From: Glandiceps talaboti | Lineage: Eukaryota > Hemichordata > Enteropneusta > Spengelidae | DNA length: 64,000 nucleotides | Direction: 5' to 3' | NCBI RefSeq assembly: GCF_964340395.1 | Contig: NC_135559.1 | Location: 15,952,531-16,016,530, forward strand | Shown: in pieces, positions 27,297-42,933 of the stretch | Position numbering within the stretch: the first letter of the stretch is position 1 | Layout of the letters: every line of letters starts with the position of its first letter | Translations under genes and position numbers: made by a program | Notes under the pieces: generated by a model | The model's input: the letters and a program-made list of their open reading frames with translations, nothing else | Database searches by the model: none | Told to the model about the DNA's origin: nothing

Positions 27297-27593
27297 CTGA
27301 TTGTGGGTAATATACGCATGACGCAATGACGAAATAGTCGTGTCTGGCTTCTTATCATGGGTATACCCCAGTCGACCAAGTACAAATGTGTTACCAAGAT
27401 ACTCTCTTCTCCCCACGACCACAATTGTTTCTGTGCAATTTCTTGAAATGTTATTTTTTACACTGCTTTGTGTTTTCTGCTTCCCAAAATTACAATTTGG
27501 CTACGTCCGACATTTTATTGTACTAACCACATTTTTACTTCTGACTTCACACAATAATAATGACTCGGTGCATTCGTGAATTTGCGCGACAAA
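27021..27593. other. Spacer between duplication blocks 1 and 2
   Basis: There is no counterpart at the end of block 2. It holds a TGAT tetranucleotide run (27094-27142) and a (CAA)n run (27228-27297). No gene is supported. Confidence 0.6.
27228..27297. repeat. (CAA)n microsatellite
   Basis: About 23 CAA units. The apparent poly-Leu and poly-Cys frames on the other strand come from this repeat. Confidence 0.97.
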
Positions 27594-28065
27594 CAATTGT
27601 GTTTACTTTGCCACACATTTATACTGGTTACCACAGTATAGATATGAATCAAAGGCTGTTTTAGAATGAATTATTAAGCACTATCACAATAAAGTTTCCA
27701 TACAATGTACTCTTCACACTGTTGGGGATGCTAGAAACGGAATCCTATATCCCAGCTTTGTGAATAGTTATACATTTCACCACTGAGGGAGCTGTTGTAC
27801 ATGTTCGCAGTGGATAGAGGTACTTACTTTATAAGACTCAGTGTTATTATTAAGAAGTGATTGCATTGCGAATGTATGATGAATTGATTTGGCATAGATC
27901 AGGTTGCTAGGCCTTTGTTTGCCCGACGACAAGCGAGGGGTTTATTGATTTATAAAGTGTGGTCTCTAATTTCTTTATTTGTTGGTATTTTTTCTAATTG
28001 TATAATTTTGTAGTTTTCCTCAAAGTCTTCAAATACATTTTTTTTTCATGAATTAAATAAATAAG

Positions 28066-28099
<34 letters not shown>

Positions 28100-28170
28100 C
28101 ATACATACATACACACATACACATACATACATACATACATACATACATACATACATACATACATACATTA

Positions 28171-28201
<31 letters not shown>

Positions 28202-29323
28202 CATACATACATACATACATACATACATACACATTTACTCGAGCTGAAAAATGGACGATATGACCACAGCGTGAACATGCACAAGGTACGTACACGGCTC
28301 ATATATTGAGCTAGTCTGTTTGCATATGGCTTACCGTTGTCCATTTTGCACCAGGACTCGAGAGCGAATTTTAGACAAAAAATGACAGAATAGACAAGAC
28401 GTAGGTTGAATTTAGTGATCTTAAATTTATTTCTGTATTTTGATTTTTAGTCATCTCAAGGGTATGGGTGGTTTTTATATCCAAAATCCGAGAAATATGT
28501 GTGTAGTCTCGCGTTTCCCTTATTACAGGAATAACCATAGCTGGGGAGACGGAGTTATTGAAGCGTATATATCCAGACATAGATCGAAAATTGATACTGC
28601 AGTTACAGCTAGAACAGTTATAACATGGCGACAGATTCAAAACCAAGATTTAAACTTGCCACTACACTCTCTACAGATAATATTGATTTCTAATTAACTT
28701 GCACAATGTCTTTTTTTAAGGAACCGACTATTTTTTGGAAAATCCTTCTTTCACTGTGTGCTTTCAAAAAAAGGTCCCAGTAGCAGCTAGTTCATTCAGT
28801 GATTAAACAAAGGAAAGCACAAAAGTGTCGCGGATTTCATGAATTAAACGCGTTCAACGGTTCTTCCGAGTAGTTACCAGAGGTTTTACTAGTATAAATA
28901 TACGGGGAAACACAAAAAGTAACCCTCTCTACTTCAGTGAAGACAACTGCAGAGCCAATCATGAACAAGAGAATGACATCTGCCCCACATACACACTTGC
29001 TCTAAAGTACTAAATAAAAAGAACAGTAACCGCCATAAATATAATAGTAGATTGTATGACAGGTTTGTTGAGAATTAAAACAAATCGCGTCGTCGTAACA
29101 CTTTAGACAAACTGTCCTGACCAGAAACAATTCGTTTTGTTGTTGTTGGCCTAAGTACAAAGGGCGTGGAAAGATTCTCGGGCAGCGTGCCAACACTTAT
29201 ATCATGTTAATAACACAGGTGGCTGCGCATGCGTCATTCTCAGACTGTTGATCTGGTGACAGGTCATATGAGGACATATTCTATACCTAGCTACAGACTA
29301 CTTCCTTATAGGAATCCTACCAG
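27594..29323. other. Upstream region of TRIM-C
   Basis: Counterpart of 2985-4369. It contains an (ACAT)n microsatellite at 28067-28232. The predicted first-exon donor is after 29323 (CCAG, then GTAAAAC) and the acceptor is TAG at 29488-29490. No other gene is seen. Confidence 0.6.
28067..28232. repeat. (ACAT)n microsatellite
   Basis: About 165 bp of ACAT units with minor interruptions. It creates false Met-Tyr-Val-Cys frames on the minus strand. Confidence 0.97.
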
Positions 29324-29593
29324 GTAAAACTATTACTATATTTGAAGTTTTCAACAAACTGACTGTATTTTGTGCAATCACTCATATTAATATATGTATA
29401 AGGTAGCAGAAGTACAATAATTTACAATGTATATGTTATGTCGAGTATTTATTTTGCTTTCTTTCTTTTTCAACTTGTCAACATTCGTAGAAGACCTCGT
29501 CCACACAACACAAGTAGGTTGAATCCAATTGCTAGACCTGTCATAAGTTTAGCGAGCTTTGCATCCCAGACAAAACAATAGCGATATCACATC

Positions 29594-31789
29594 ATGGCAA
29601 CTTCAGAGTCGAAATTTCTAGAGGAAATTGACGACCAATTCCTCATCTGTACCATCTGCATGGAGCGGTACAAAAAAGCCAAGCTTTTGTCGTGTTTACA
29701 TACTTATTGTGGCCACTGTCTGAAGACGTTGGTTAAGAAAACAGGTGAACTTCTGTGCCCGGTTTGCAGACGTCCTCAAACAATCCCCAATGGTGGCGTT
29801 CCTGAGATAGCAGATAACTTTTTTATGAATCAATTGGTGGAAAAGTTCAACAGACGAGATGGGGAACTACGTGAGGCCAGGAAATGTGGTGGTTGTAGGA
29901 AGAATTCGGCTTTACACAGGTGTATCGACTGTGCAATGAGTCTTTGCCAAACTTGCTCAGGTGCTCACAGAAACATTCCATTGACACGTACTCATCGCCT
30001 GATGTCAATCACACAGTATGAGAAGACAAAGGTCGAGAACCCAGCAGCTGTACAGCCTCCCATCTACTGTACCAGTCACCAAGACAACCAGGTCAAATTC
30101 TACTGCGATTCTTGCGATGTTGGAATCTGTCATGAATGCACCGCCCTTGATCACCCACGACCTGAGCACAACTACAGATACTTGAAGTCAGTGGCAAAAG
30201 AGTACAAGAAATACCTGACAGAGATGGTAAAAAAGATGAAACTGAAAGAAAGAGAAGCACACGACAGTAAGAAGACGGTACAAGAGGTGGTGAACTCAAT
30301 TGACAACAACTTCCAAGAAAATGAAAAGATAATCAAAGAACACGTGAAAAAGACGATTGACAAAATGACCAACAAAATAGAGGAGGATGGAAAGAAGCTG
30401 TTGAATAGGTTGAATAAAGAACATAACGATAGGAAATTCAAGTTACAAGCACAGCTCAAAGACCTCAACAACACTGAGCACGTTTTGACGAGCGCATGTG
30501 AAGTTGCTGGGGAAATGCTGCAAAATGGAAGTGATGCACAGTTAATGTCGGCTAAGCATGGAATAACGTCACAAATAAAAGAACTAATGGCGGCAAACAC
30601 TGATCAGACACCTGTGGAGAGTGATTGTGTAGACTTCCATCCATATCATGATTACTGCCAAATTGAAAGCTTAGGACAGTTGGATTTGTCATCATATGAG
30701 ATAACAGATTATTCAAAGTTTCCAAAGATTGGCGAAGAAATACGAGCAACTGTGACCAGCAAAGATAGGAGAGTGAATTTGTCAAAATGCAAAGTAAAAG
30801 GTGAGATGCTTACACCTGACAATGAAACAAAGAAATTAAACACATCACAATATCCAGATGGCAGCATTTGTTTGAGTTATAGAGGGGGGAAGGAGGGGGA
30901 TTACAGAATGAAAGTATCTTTGAACGGAAAGCCCGTTGGGGGATCACCAGTGACCATCAAGGTCATTTCACCAAAATCCAAAGGGTTACTGTATAAATTT
31001 AGTAGCAACGAATCTAGAGTCAGTGAGGTCAGGGGACCAATGGGTATTATTTTCCATAATGGCAGACTTTTTATATGTGATCATTTAAATAAGAGATTAC
31101 AATTGTTCTCTTTACATGGCCAACATTTGAGAGTGATCTACTTAACCAACTTCCCTACTCCTATTGAGCCTTTATTTGTAGCAGTGTCAGAGAAAGGTCA
31201 TATGTTTCTCACAGATGATAAGATTAATCAAGTGTTTGTTTGTGATGAGAATGGGAAGCTGTTTAGAATCTTTGGAGAGAATGAGTGCAAGAAGTTGAAT
31301 GGCATTGCTATCAGTCCCGTTAATGGCAGAGTGTATGTGGCTGATTTTGGGGGAAGGTGTGTTAGAGTTTACACGCAAGATGGTAAATATGTTAAGTCGT
31401 TTAGTGACCAGACAACCACAGCCCTGCCAATGTACCCAAATGGCATTACAGTAGACAGTAAGGGTAGTGTCATAGTGACAAATGTTATCTGTGTTACAGT
31501 ATTTGAATCCAACGGCGAATACTTGTATAGGTTTGGGTATAGTGGGTTAGGTAAGCTCGAATACGCATATGATGTGAGTACTGATAAGAATGGATATGTG
31601 TATGTGTATGATATGCAGAAGAGAACGATCAATAAATATGAACCTAAATCAGGCAAATTCGTTTCAACCATTCACAATGTTATGGATAGGGAATTTTCTA
31701 GAGGAGGAATATGTGTTACTGATGATGAGTCATGTAAGATAGTGGTGTCAGACAGCGAAGGTAACTGTATCAAAGTCTTCACTGAATGA
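29594..31789 (+). CDS. TRIM-C: TRIM-NHL E3 ubiquitin ligase, type 1
   Basis: 731 residues in one exon. The RING ligands are C19, C22, C34, H36, C39, C42, C55 and C58. B-box 1 uses C98, C101, C110, C113, C118, C121, H125 and H134. B-box 2 uses C159, H162, C171, C174, C179, C182, H187 and H192. A Lys/Glu-rich coiled coil spans about 195-330, a filamin-like domain about 375-465, and an NHL propeller about 475-731 with YVADFGG-, YVYDMQK- and VVSDSEG-type blade ends. All zinc ligands are present, so ligase activity is plausible. This is the intact duplicate of TRIM-A and preserves the empty LINE target site at 30826-30837. Substrate unknown; the class fits TRIM71-like C-VII proteins. Confidence 0.93.
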   Translation: MATSESKFLEEIDDQFLICTICMERYKKAKLLSCLHTYCGHCLKTLVKKTGELLCPVCRRPQTIPNGGVPEIADNFFMNQLVEKFNRRDGELREARKCGGCRKNSALHRCIDCAMSLCQTCSGAHRNIPLTRTHRLMSITQYEKTKVENPAAVQPPIYCTSHQDNQVKFYCDSCDVGICHECTALDHPRPEHNYRYLKSVAKEYKKYLTEMVKKMKLKEREAHDSKKTVQEVVNSIDNNFQENEKIIKEHVKKTIDKMTNKIEEDGKKLLNRLNKEHNDRKFKLQAQLKDLNNTEHVLTSACEVAGEMLQNGSDAQLMSAKHGITSQIKELMAANTDQTPVESDCVDFHPYHDYCQIESLGQLDLSSYEITDYSKFPKIGEEIRATVTSKDRRVNLSKCKVKGEMLTPDNETKKLNTSQYPDGSICLSYRGGKEGDYRMKVSLNGKPVGGSPVTIKVISPKSKGLLYKFSSNESRVSEVRGPMGIIFHNGRLFICDHLNKRLQLFSLHGQHLRVIYLTNFPTPIEPLFVAVSEKGHMFLTDDKINQVFVCDENGKLFRIFGENECKKLNGIAISPVNGRVYVADFGGRCVRVYTQDGKYVKSFSDQTTTALPMYPNGITVDSKGSVIVTNVICVTVFESNGEYLYRFGYSGLGKLEYAYDVSTDKNGYVYVYDMQKRTINKYEPKSGKFVSTIHNVMDREFSRGGICVTDDESCKIVVSDSEGNCIKVFTE

Positions 31790-33659
31790 AGTGTCATTGA
31801 TATATTGATTCAAGTATGGACAGTGTTCACACTCTGTGTAATGAATGCAAAATGTTATTGAAATGTCCGCCTTGATATATAATTCCTTTAATTTGAATTG
31901 GTCGATATTGTATGGTTTTAATGAATTACAGAAGTAAGTCGAAAAGAGGCTGTTTACATAATAATTCATATAAATTACATTCAGTTTGCAAAATGAGAAT
32001 GTACTTATTTTGTCTTAGGATGGGGAGGAGGGTATATCCATTTAGAAATGACACTCGTTGATAATGATCACCAGATATTGAAAACGAACAGGATTATGTA
32101 AATAATAATTCTTACAATATTTGAACATTGGGAATGCTGGGTTGAGAATGCAACATGTGGCAAATTATGAAATCTAAAATAAGTTACTCTGGCATTTTAG
32201 GAATACTTGCTGCACACAAGAATATGACTATGTTCTCATTCAAGGCTAACGTGAATTTAATGTGTACACAACTAAAAAGAAATCATGCACCACTTCCATT
32301 AATCATGGTAGAATAAAGACTATGAGATAGATTAGTGAATGATAATTGTGACATTCTGAAATCGCTATCTAGAAATATATGTTATTTCAGATATATTGAT
32401 CGAGCGGGAGCTACACAATCCGTGACAAATTTAGTCCACCTCAGTCGAAACGATGATATTCCATATGTCACGTACTTGGAGACCACTATATGGCTTCTTG
32501 CTTATAGAGTTTCCAATACTTACACGCAAAAAGGGACCCGTTCCCAAGAGTGTGATATGAAAAGCAGAGAAATGACATGTAAAATGCCTTACTTTTATCT
32601 ATTGTATTATTTTGTTTGCGATGTTCAATATTTTTATATCTTCAATCGTATTATGATATACAGTATTTCCAGTTTCTGTGCATACATATTTGTAGTTTGA
32701 TTGTCGGTCATTTAATAATGACCATAAACGATTGTATTGGACTGCTCAACTAACTTTGTCATGAAGTTGAATTAAAAGTTCAGTTCTTGCATCAATTAAC
32801 ATGTGAAGAGAGAACATGGGCCTTTAATCAAATATATGGACTTGAGACTACAGAATATGTTGGACCTCATTTTGCCTATTTCATGCATTTCAATACACTT
32901 TATTTTGAGTATCGTTATTATTACGTAGCACATAGTTTGATTTGGTTTCTTTAAAATTGTTAGTATTACGAGAGTTTTAGCCATATCTTGTACTACGTCA
33001 CGATTTAATCACAACTCATAATCTGTTCTCGTGTTATTCATGTTCAGACAAGTTGTTACCTGTAATCGTAAAGCCATTACTTACCATTACTTACCATTAC
33101 TTATCAGTGATTAAAGTTTATTATGACTTTATATAATGTGTTATCTGTGTTTATAGCTAATAACAGTATGACTTCTTACATGAAATATATAGACCCTTAT
33201 TAAATAACTGGTCAATCATAAAGTGGTGTGAAGCAGCCATACAACAACAGTTTGCACTAATCGGTAACTGACAGCATTGACACATATTCTAACGGTCACA
33301 CCCTTTAATAGTGTGTACGGTACGCCATGACGGGGCGCCCTCACACATCGGTCAACGCCCCTTGGCCTTCTTGGAGAGAGGATGCTGGTGAGGGTGGAAC
33401 GACACGACGTATCTTACAGTCTAACCCTTTTACAGATGGGGTTATGGCATTGAAAAAGTTCTGTTTATTTTTGATAACTTAATGACCTCTATAAACTGAA
33501 CTCATGCAGTATTAGCGGTAATTTATTAGCTTGGATGTTCACATACTAGAGTAGCAGATCTAGACAACATGGAGAAGTTTTTAATGATCACATCACAGGG
33601 AGCCCAGGCTTAGATTATGCTAACCACAAAACCAAACCAAACCAAAACCAAGCCAAACC

Positions 33660-33742
33660 AAAAAAAACAAACAAACAAAACAAACAAACAAACAAACAAA
33701 CAAACAAACAAACAAACAAACAAACAAACAAACAAACAAACA
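33660..33742. repeat. (ACAA)n microsatellite
   Basis: A tetranucleotide run of about 80 bp; the block 1 counterpart at 13480-13508 is shorter. It explains the poly-Lys/Thr/Asn and Cys-Leu-Phe-Val frames in this stretch. Confidence 0.95.
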
Positions 33743-33783
33743 AGCGCGCAGTGCCACGCACGCAAACAGTTCAACATTGAACA

Positions 33784-34003
33784 GGGGCATGAGGCAACAA
33801 TTCTGGTGAAACCCGAAAATGATAATGAAATGAAAATGATAATGATGTGATACAGGTAATAAAGGCCCAAGTTAGCTATTAGTCACATTTACATACTTAC
33901 TTCTTTATTTATAGTATATATTAATAAACTCATTATACACGTCTACACATATTTGTTATTTTGGGTATAAGGCCAGAAATGAAATGATTAAAAATATTAT
34001 ATG
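33784..34003 (+). repeat. Internal direct repeat, copy 1 (block 2)
   Basis: Matches 13554-13770 and 34222-34422. Confidence 0.85.
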
Positions 34004-34221
34004 TATGTACTTGTACACGTTCTGGTCTTTTAAAAAAATGAAACATTTTGATAATCGCAGAAAAAAGTTTATATAAATATGGAAGACTCAAAAAAAGAAT
34101 AAGAAAAAAGAAAGCATACGGATAGACATGGTGCAAAATCGACGCTTAGTGCGCTCCCGACAGCTGATGCGCTCCGCTGCTTGGCGCGCTCGAGCTCAAA
34201 CGTATTCCTTGCTTAAACCAG

Positions 34222-34422
34222 GGGCATGAAGCAACAATTCTGGTGAAACTCGAAAGTGATAATGATGTGATACAGGTAATAAAGGCCCAAGTTAGCTATG
34301 AGTCACATTTACATACTTACTTCTTTATTTATAGTATATTTTAATAAACTCATTATACCCGTCTACACATATTTGTTATTTGGGGTATAAGACCAGAAAT
34401 GGAATGATTAAAAATGTTATTT
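34222..34422 (+). repeat. Internal direct repeat, copy 2 (block 2)
   Basis: Matches 13980-14182 and 33784-34003. Confidence 0.85.
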
Positions 34423-35154
34423 ATACGTCACCTGTCACCAATCTCGCATTCTGATTGGTCGAGAGCCCTGCAGATACACAGGCGCATTTTTCACCAACAG
34501 CCGTATTTTTGCTTGTTGTATCACGTGATCACTGCACGTCCCCTTGTAAACAAATCTAGCAGACAACTAAAAATCGAGCTATAACCAGCATTTCCAATGC
34601 CAAATTTGTTGTCAATCGAACAAAATATCACCGTTGTATACATTGTAACAAGTCTTTGAACTGTACTTTTCATGTCACAGGGAAATAGTCAAAAATTCCA
34701 CACACAACCGTGAAAGTCCAGTGACGGCAAACTCACGGTCGTCACGTGATCGTAAACATGAATTCCTACATTTATGAAAGATATGAAAATTACCACCACA
34801 GAGGGTGCAGTTTTTGTTTAACTAGAACAACAAAGCATATCACGAACATTTCTGTACATTTAATGGAATACAGTACGCAAAACAAAGACGCACTCATTTT
34901 TCAGCTGATGGTTATAAGTTTGAATATATCGCTGAGTGATATCCAAATAGTAAACATTACGTCATACTACTGAGCAAACGCGCACTCTGATTGGATGATA
35001 AAGTTAAGGCTGACACGTAAGCAACCACATTGCAGTAATCAGAGAGGAGCATGATACTACGCTCAACAGTATAACGCGGAAATGGTTTTATTTTAAAATG
35101 AAGCAGAATGCTTAGACATTCAAAAATGAATTCATAGTCGCAGGTGACGTATAA

Positions 35155-35268
35155 GTATGTTATTTGCCAAATACTTTTCCACATCTTACTGCTCGAGGTA
35201 ATTTTTCTGGTATATAACGGAGAGCCGGAGCAGCAAGATATGGAGCGGTATTTGGCAAATAACATATA
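35155..35268. repeat. Hairpin upstream of K2
   Basis: The arms carry TGTTATTTGCCAAATAC and its reverse complement, equivalent to 14918-15031. Confidence 0.8.
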
Positions 35269-35341
35269 TACATATACGCGCCACACACGCCGCCCTCATC
35301 GGCGATGCGACATAAAGCGCGCAAAAAAGAAGAATTATTCT

Positions 35342-35349
35342 TGACGTCA
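35342..35349 (+). promoter_or_regulatory. CRE/ATF-type palindrome upstream of K2
   Basis: TGACGTCA lies about 132 bp before the K2 ATG, at the same place as in K1. Confidence 0.45.
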
Positions 35350-35480
35350 CAATAGAATAATGGAAGATTACAAGTTCAGGTAAACAAATACATTCTTTGT
35401 TTAGAGCAGGTTTTGCAACCGAGCGTAACGCTGTGTTTGTATTCACTCAGAATAATTTCTGTGCTAGCCTACTTGTAAAT

Positions 35481-39697
<4,217 letters not shown>

Positions 39698-40475
39698 AAA
39701 TAAATAAACAGAATATATATATATATATTTTTAAATTTAAACCATCATTTTTGTCTGTTTGTGGATTTTGTCTATTTTGCATATTTGATGACTTTTTGAT
39801 GATTGTGTATGTAGTGTGAATGACTTTTTGCAAATGATGTCATTTCATTACTTCTGACGTGACTAAATATGATGACAGAGAAAAAATCACTAAATCTGAC
39901 AATGTCTTGGTATCTATTCTATATGTAAACATTTGTACTTGTAATTTCCAGTTTACCCTCTTGGGACCGTGTATCTAAACATCACAATAATTTCAATTTT
40001 TCAGCACGTCACATATTTTAGGAATGTGATTATATAAGTTTGAGTTCCTCTCAGTCGGATTAGGGAAACTTACACTATCTGTTCACTGAAGAAGACCACT
40101 GTGAGGAGTCAAAACTTTTGAAATTCTTCTTCTTCTTTTTTTTAAAGAGAAGATGATATTTTGGAGGAATATATGTATGTCGTTTACTGTATCTCACCAT
40201 TCACCAGTACATTTTTCATCTGGTATATCACCAGCAAACAGGTGTTATTTTTAAAAATCCATTGACCACCACCCCACTCCATCCCCCTTCGGCCGGAGAA
40301 ATTAACCGGTCCATAAGTACAAAGGACATAGTTCTAGACATTTGGGCAGCCTGCCAATACAAAGACGTAATAACGCACGTAACTGCACATGTATATATTC
40401 TGTTGATCATATAACCGGTCAACTGATCGATGGGGACGGACACCTACTACCTGGTGATGCACGGATTACTACAAG
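39698..40475. other. Region between K2 and TRIM-D
   Basis: Counterpart of 19878-20411 joined directly to 22259-22482. There is no gene; it ends with the predicted TRIM-D first exon (donor after 40475). Confidence 0.65.
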
Positions 40476-40737
40476 GTAAACTATCATCATGTTTTTTCTC
40501 AAACAGTCGTGCAATTGACTTGCATTTATAAATGTATATGGGAATTGAAGAACAACACTTTACCACATAAACTTTGTTTCAAGTATTTATTATGCTTTCT
40601 TTCTTTCTTTTTCAACTAGTCAACATTCATAGATGACCACGTAGACTGAATTCTATTACCCGATTGCTCACGAGTTTAACGCACTTTGCACTCTGGCACT
40701 TTGTATCCTTTGAATAAAACAATAGTGATATCACATC

Positions 40738-42933
40738 ATGGCAACTGCAGAGTCGAAATTTCTAGAGGAAGTTGACGATCAATTCCTCATCTGTATGATT
40801 TGTCTGGAGCGTTACCAAAATGCCAAACTTTTGCCATGTTTACATACGTTTTGTGGACATTGTCTGGAGACGTTGGTTAAGAAAGCTGGCGAACTTCTTT
40901 GCCCGGTTTGCAGACGTCCTCAAACAATCGCTGATGGTGGCGTTCGTGCGATAGCAGATAACTTTTTTATGAATCAATTGGTTGAACAGTTCAACGAACG
41001 AAATGAGGATTTACTTGAGGCGAGGAAATGTGGTGGTTGTAGGAAGAGTTCAGCTTCACATAGGTGTATCGACTGTGCAATGAGTCTCTGCCAAACTTGC
41101 TCACATGTCCACAGTAACATTCCATTGACACGTACTCATCGCCTGATGTCAATAACACAGTATGAGAAGACAAAGGTCGAGAACCCAGCAGCTGTACAGC
41201 CTCCCATCTACTGTACCAGTCACCAAGACAACCAGGTTAAATTCTACTGCGATACTTGTGACATTGGTATCTGTCATGAATGCACCATTCTTGATCACCC
41301 TCGACCTCAACACAAGTATAGATACCTGAAAGCTGCAGCGATAGAGTACAAGATATTCCTGACAAAGATGGTCAAAAAGATGAAAGTGAAAGAAAGAGAA
41401 GTACACGACAGTAAGAACGTGGTACAAGAGATGGTGAACTCAGTTGACAACAACTTCCAGAAAAATGAAGAAATAATCAAGGAACATGTCACAAAGGCGA
41501 TTGAAGAAGCGACCATGAAAATGATGGAGGATGGGAAAAAGCTGCTAAATAGTTTGTATCAAGAACATAACGATAGGAAAGGCAAACTACACGCACAACT
41601 AATATACTTCAACAACATTGAAAACATTTTGACGAGCGCTTGCAAGGTTGCTGGGGAAATGCGCCAACACAGAAGTGATGCGAAGTTAATGTCAGCTAAG
41701 AGTGGAATGACGTCACAAATACAAGAACTATTAACGACGGCGAACACAGACCAGACACCATTGGAGAGTGATTGTGTAGAATTCAATCCATATCATGATT
41801 ACTGCCAAACTGAAAGCTTAGGACAGTTGCATTTATCATCATATGGGATAACTCATTATTCAAAGTTTCCAAAGGTTGGCGAAGAGATACGAGTAACTCT
41901 GACAAGTAAAGACCAAAGAGTGAAATTGAGAAAATGCGATGTCAACGGTTATATGTTGACACCTTGCTATGAAACAATGAAGGTGACCATGACAGATAAT
42001 TCAGATGGAAGTATTTCATTGAATGCTAGAGGGGATGAGGAGGGGGATTATAGCCTTAGAGTGCACGTATATGACAAACCAGTTCAAGGTTCACCCTTGA
42101 CCTTGAAAGTCATTCCACAAAAATCAAAAGGGCTGCTTTGTAAATTCAGTAGATGGGGCTCGAAAGTTGATGAGGTCTGTTTTCCCATAGGTGTTACTTT
42201 ATATAAGGGAAATGTTTTAGTATGTGATCAATTGAATACGAGATTACAATTGTTCACTTTACATGGCCAACACTTGAAGGTGATCTACTTAACAAACTTC
42301 CCTACTCCTATTCAGCCTGCATGTGTAGCCGTGTCAGTGAAAGGTCATATCTTTCTCACAGCCGAAGATAGTAATCAAGTGTTTGTGTGTGATGTGAATG
42401 GAAAGCTGATTGGAATCTTTGGTGAGAATGAGTGCAAGAAGTTAAAAGGCATTGCTATCAGTCCCTTGAATGGCAGAGTGTATGTGGCCGATAGTGAGGG
42501 TAAATGTGTGAGGGTTTACACTCAGAATGGTAACTATGTTACATCGTTTACTAGTCAGGACAGTATCCTCAAACCAAATGGCATCACAGTAGACAGCAAT
42601 GGTAATGTCATAGTTACAGATGTCACGTCTGTTAAAGTATTCGATGGCAATGGTAAGTATTCGCATCGTTTTGGGGCTTCTGGTGGTGGGTTAGGTAAGG
42701 TGAGATCGGCGGCATATGACGTGAGTACTGATAAGTATGGATATATGTATGTGTATGACTTTATGGCGGGCAATATTAATAAGTACGACCCTAAATCAGG
42801 CCAGTTCATTTCATGCATTCACAATGTCACGGATGGGAATTCTTTAGGGGCAATATGTGTTACTGATGACAACCCGTGTAAAATAGTGTTGTCTGATCAT
42901 GATGGCAACTGTATCAAAGTCTTCAATGACTGA
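40738..42933 (+). CDS. TRIM-D: TRIM-NHL E3 ubiquitin ligase, type 2
   Basis: 731 residues in one exon, with the same domains as TRIM-B: RING 19-58, B-boxes about 98-134 and 159-192, coiled coil, filamin-like domain and NHL propeller. The first 510 residues differ from TRIM-B at only about eight to ten positions. Residues about 513-579 differ at about 13: for example QPACVAVS here against EPLFVAVS, and ISPLNGRV against ISPVNGRV. Some of these match TRIM-A or TRIM-E instead. The predicted 5' UTR intron runs from 40476 to TAG at 40617-40619 or 40630-40632. All zinc ligands are intact. Confidence 0.93.
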   Translation: MATAESKFLEEVDDQFLICMICLERYQNAKLLPCLHTFCGHCLETLVKKAGELLCPVCRRPQTIADGGVRAIADNFFMNQLVEQFNERNEDLLEARKCGGCRKSSASHRCIDCAMSLCQTCSHVHSNIPLTRTHRLMSITQYEKTKVENPAAVQPPIYCTSHQDNQVKFYCDTCDIGICHECTILDHPRPQHKYRYLKAAAIEYKIFLTKMVKKMKVKEREVHDSKNVVQEMVNSVDNNFQKNEEIIKEHVTKAIEEATMKMMEDGKKLLNSLYQEHNDRKGKLHAQLIYFNNIENILTSACKVAGEMRQHRSDAKLMSAKSGMTSQIQELLTTANTDQTPLESDCVEFNPYHDYCQTESLGQLHLSSYGITHYSKFPKVGEEIRVTLTSKDQRVKLRKCDVNGYMLTPCYETMKVTMTDNSDGSISLNARGDEEGDYSLRVHVYDKPVQGSPLTLKVIPQKSKGLLCKFSRWGSKVDEVCFPIGVTLYKGNVLVCDQLNTRLQLFTLHGQHLKVIYLTNFPTPIQPACVAVSVKGHIFLTAEDSNQVFVCDVNGKLIGIFGENECKKLKGIAISPLNGRVYVADSEGKCVRVYTQNGNYVTSFTSQDSILKPNGITVDSNGNVIVTDVTSVKVFDGNGKYSHRFGASGGGLGKVRSAAYDVSTDKYGYMYVYDFMAGNINKYDPKSGQFISCIHNVTDGNSLGAICVTDDNPCKIVLSDHDGNCIKVFND

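Larger units (their letters stand above)
31790..35154. other. Intergenic region between TRIM-C and K2
   Basis: Counterpart of 11802-14917. It contains the decamer module (33074-33130), the GC-rich patch (33309-33455), an (ACAA)n run (33660-33742) and the two direct repeats (33784-34003 and 34222-34422). No gene is seen. Confidence 0.65.

Noticed and set aside
27094-28232. CRISPR-like repetition
   Set aside because: These are simple microsatellites without unique spacers, in an animal genome.
28046-28295. Met-Tyr-Val-Cys-rich open frames
   Set aside because: They come from the (ACAT)n microsatellite; the same applies to the frames at 55017-55598 and the poly-Leu/Cys frames at 27081-27424 and 58255-58560.
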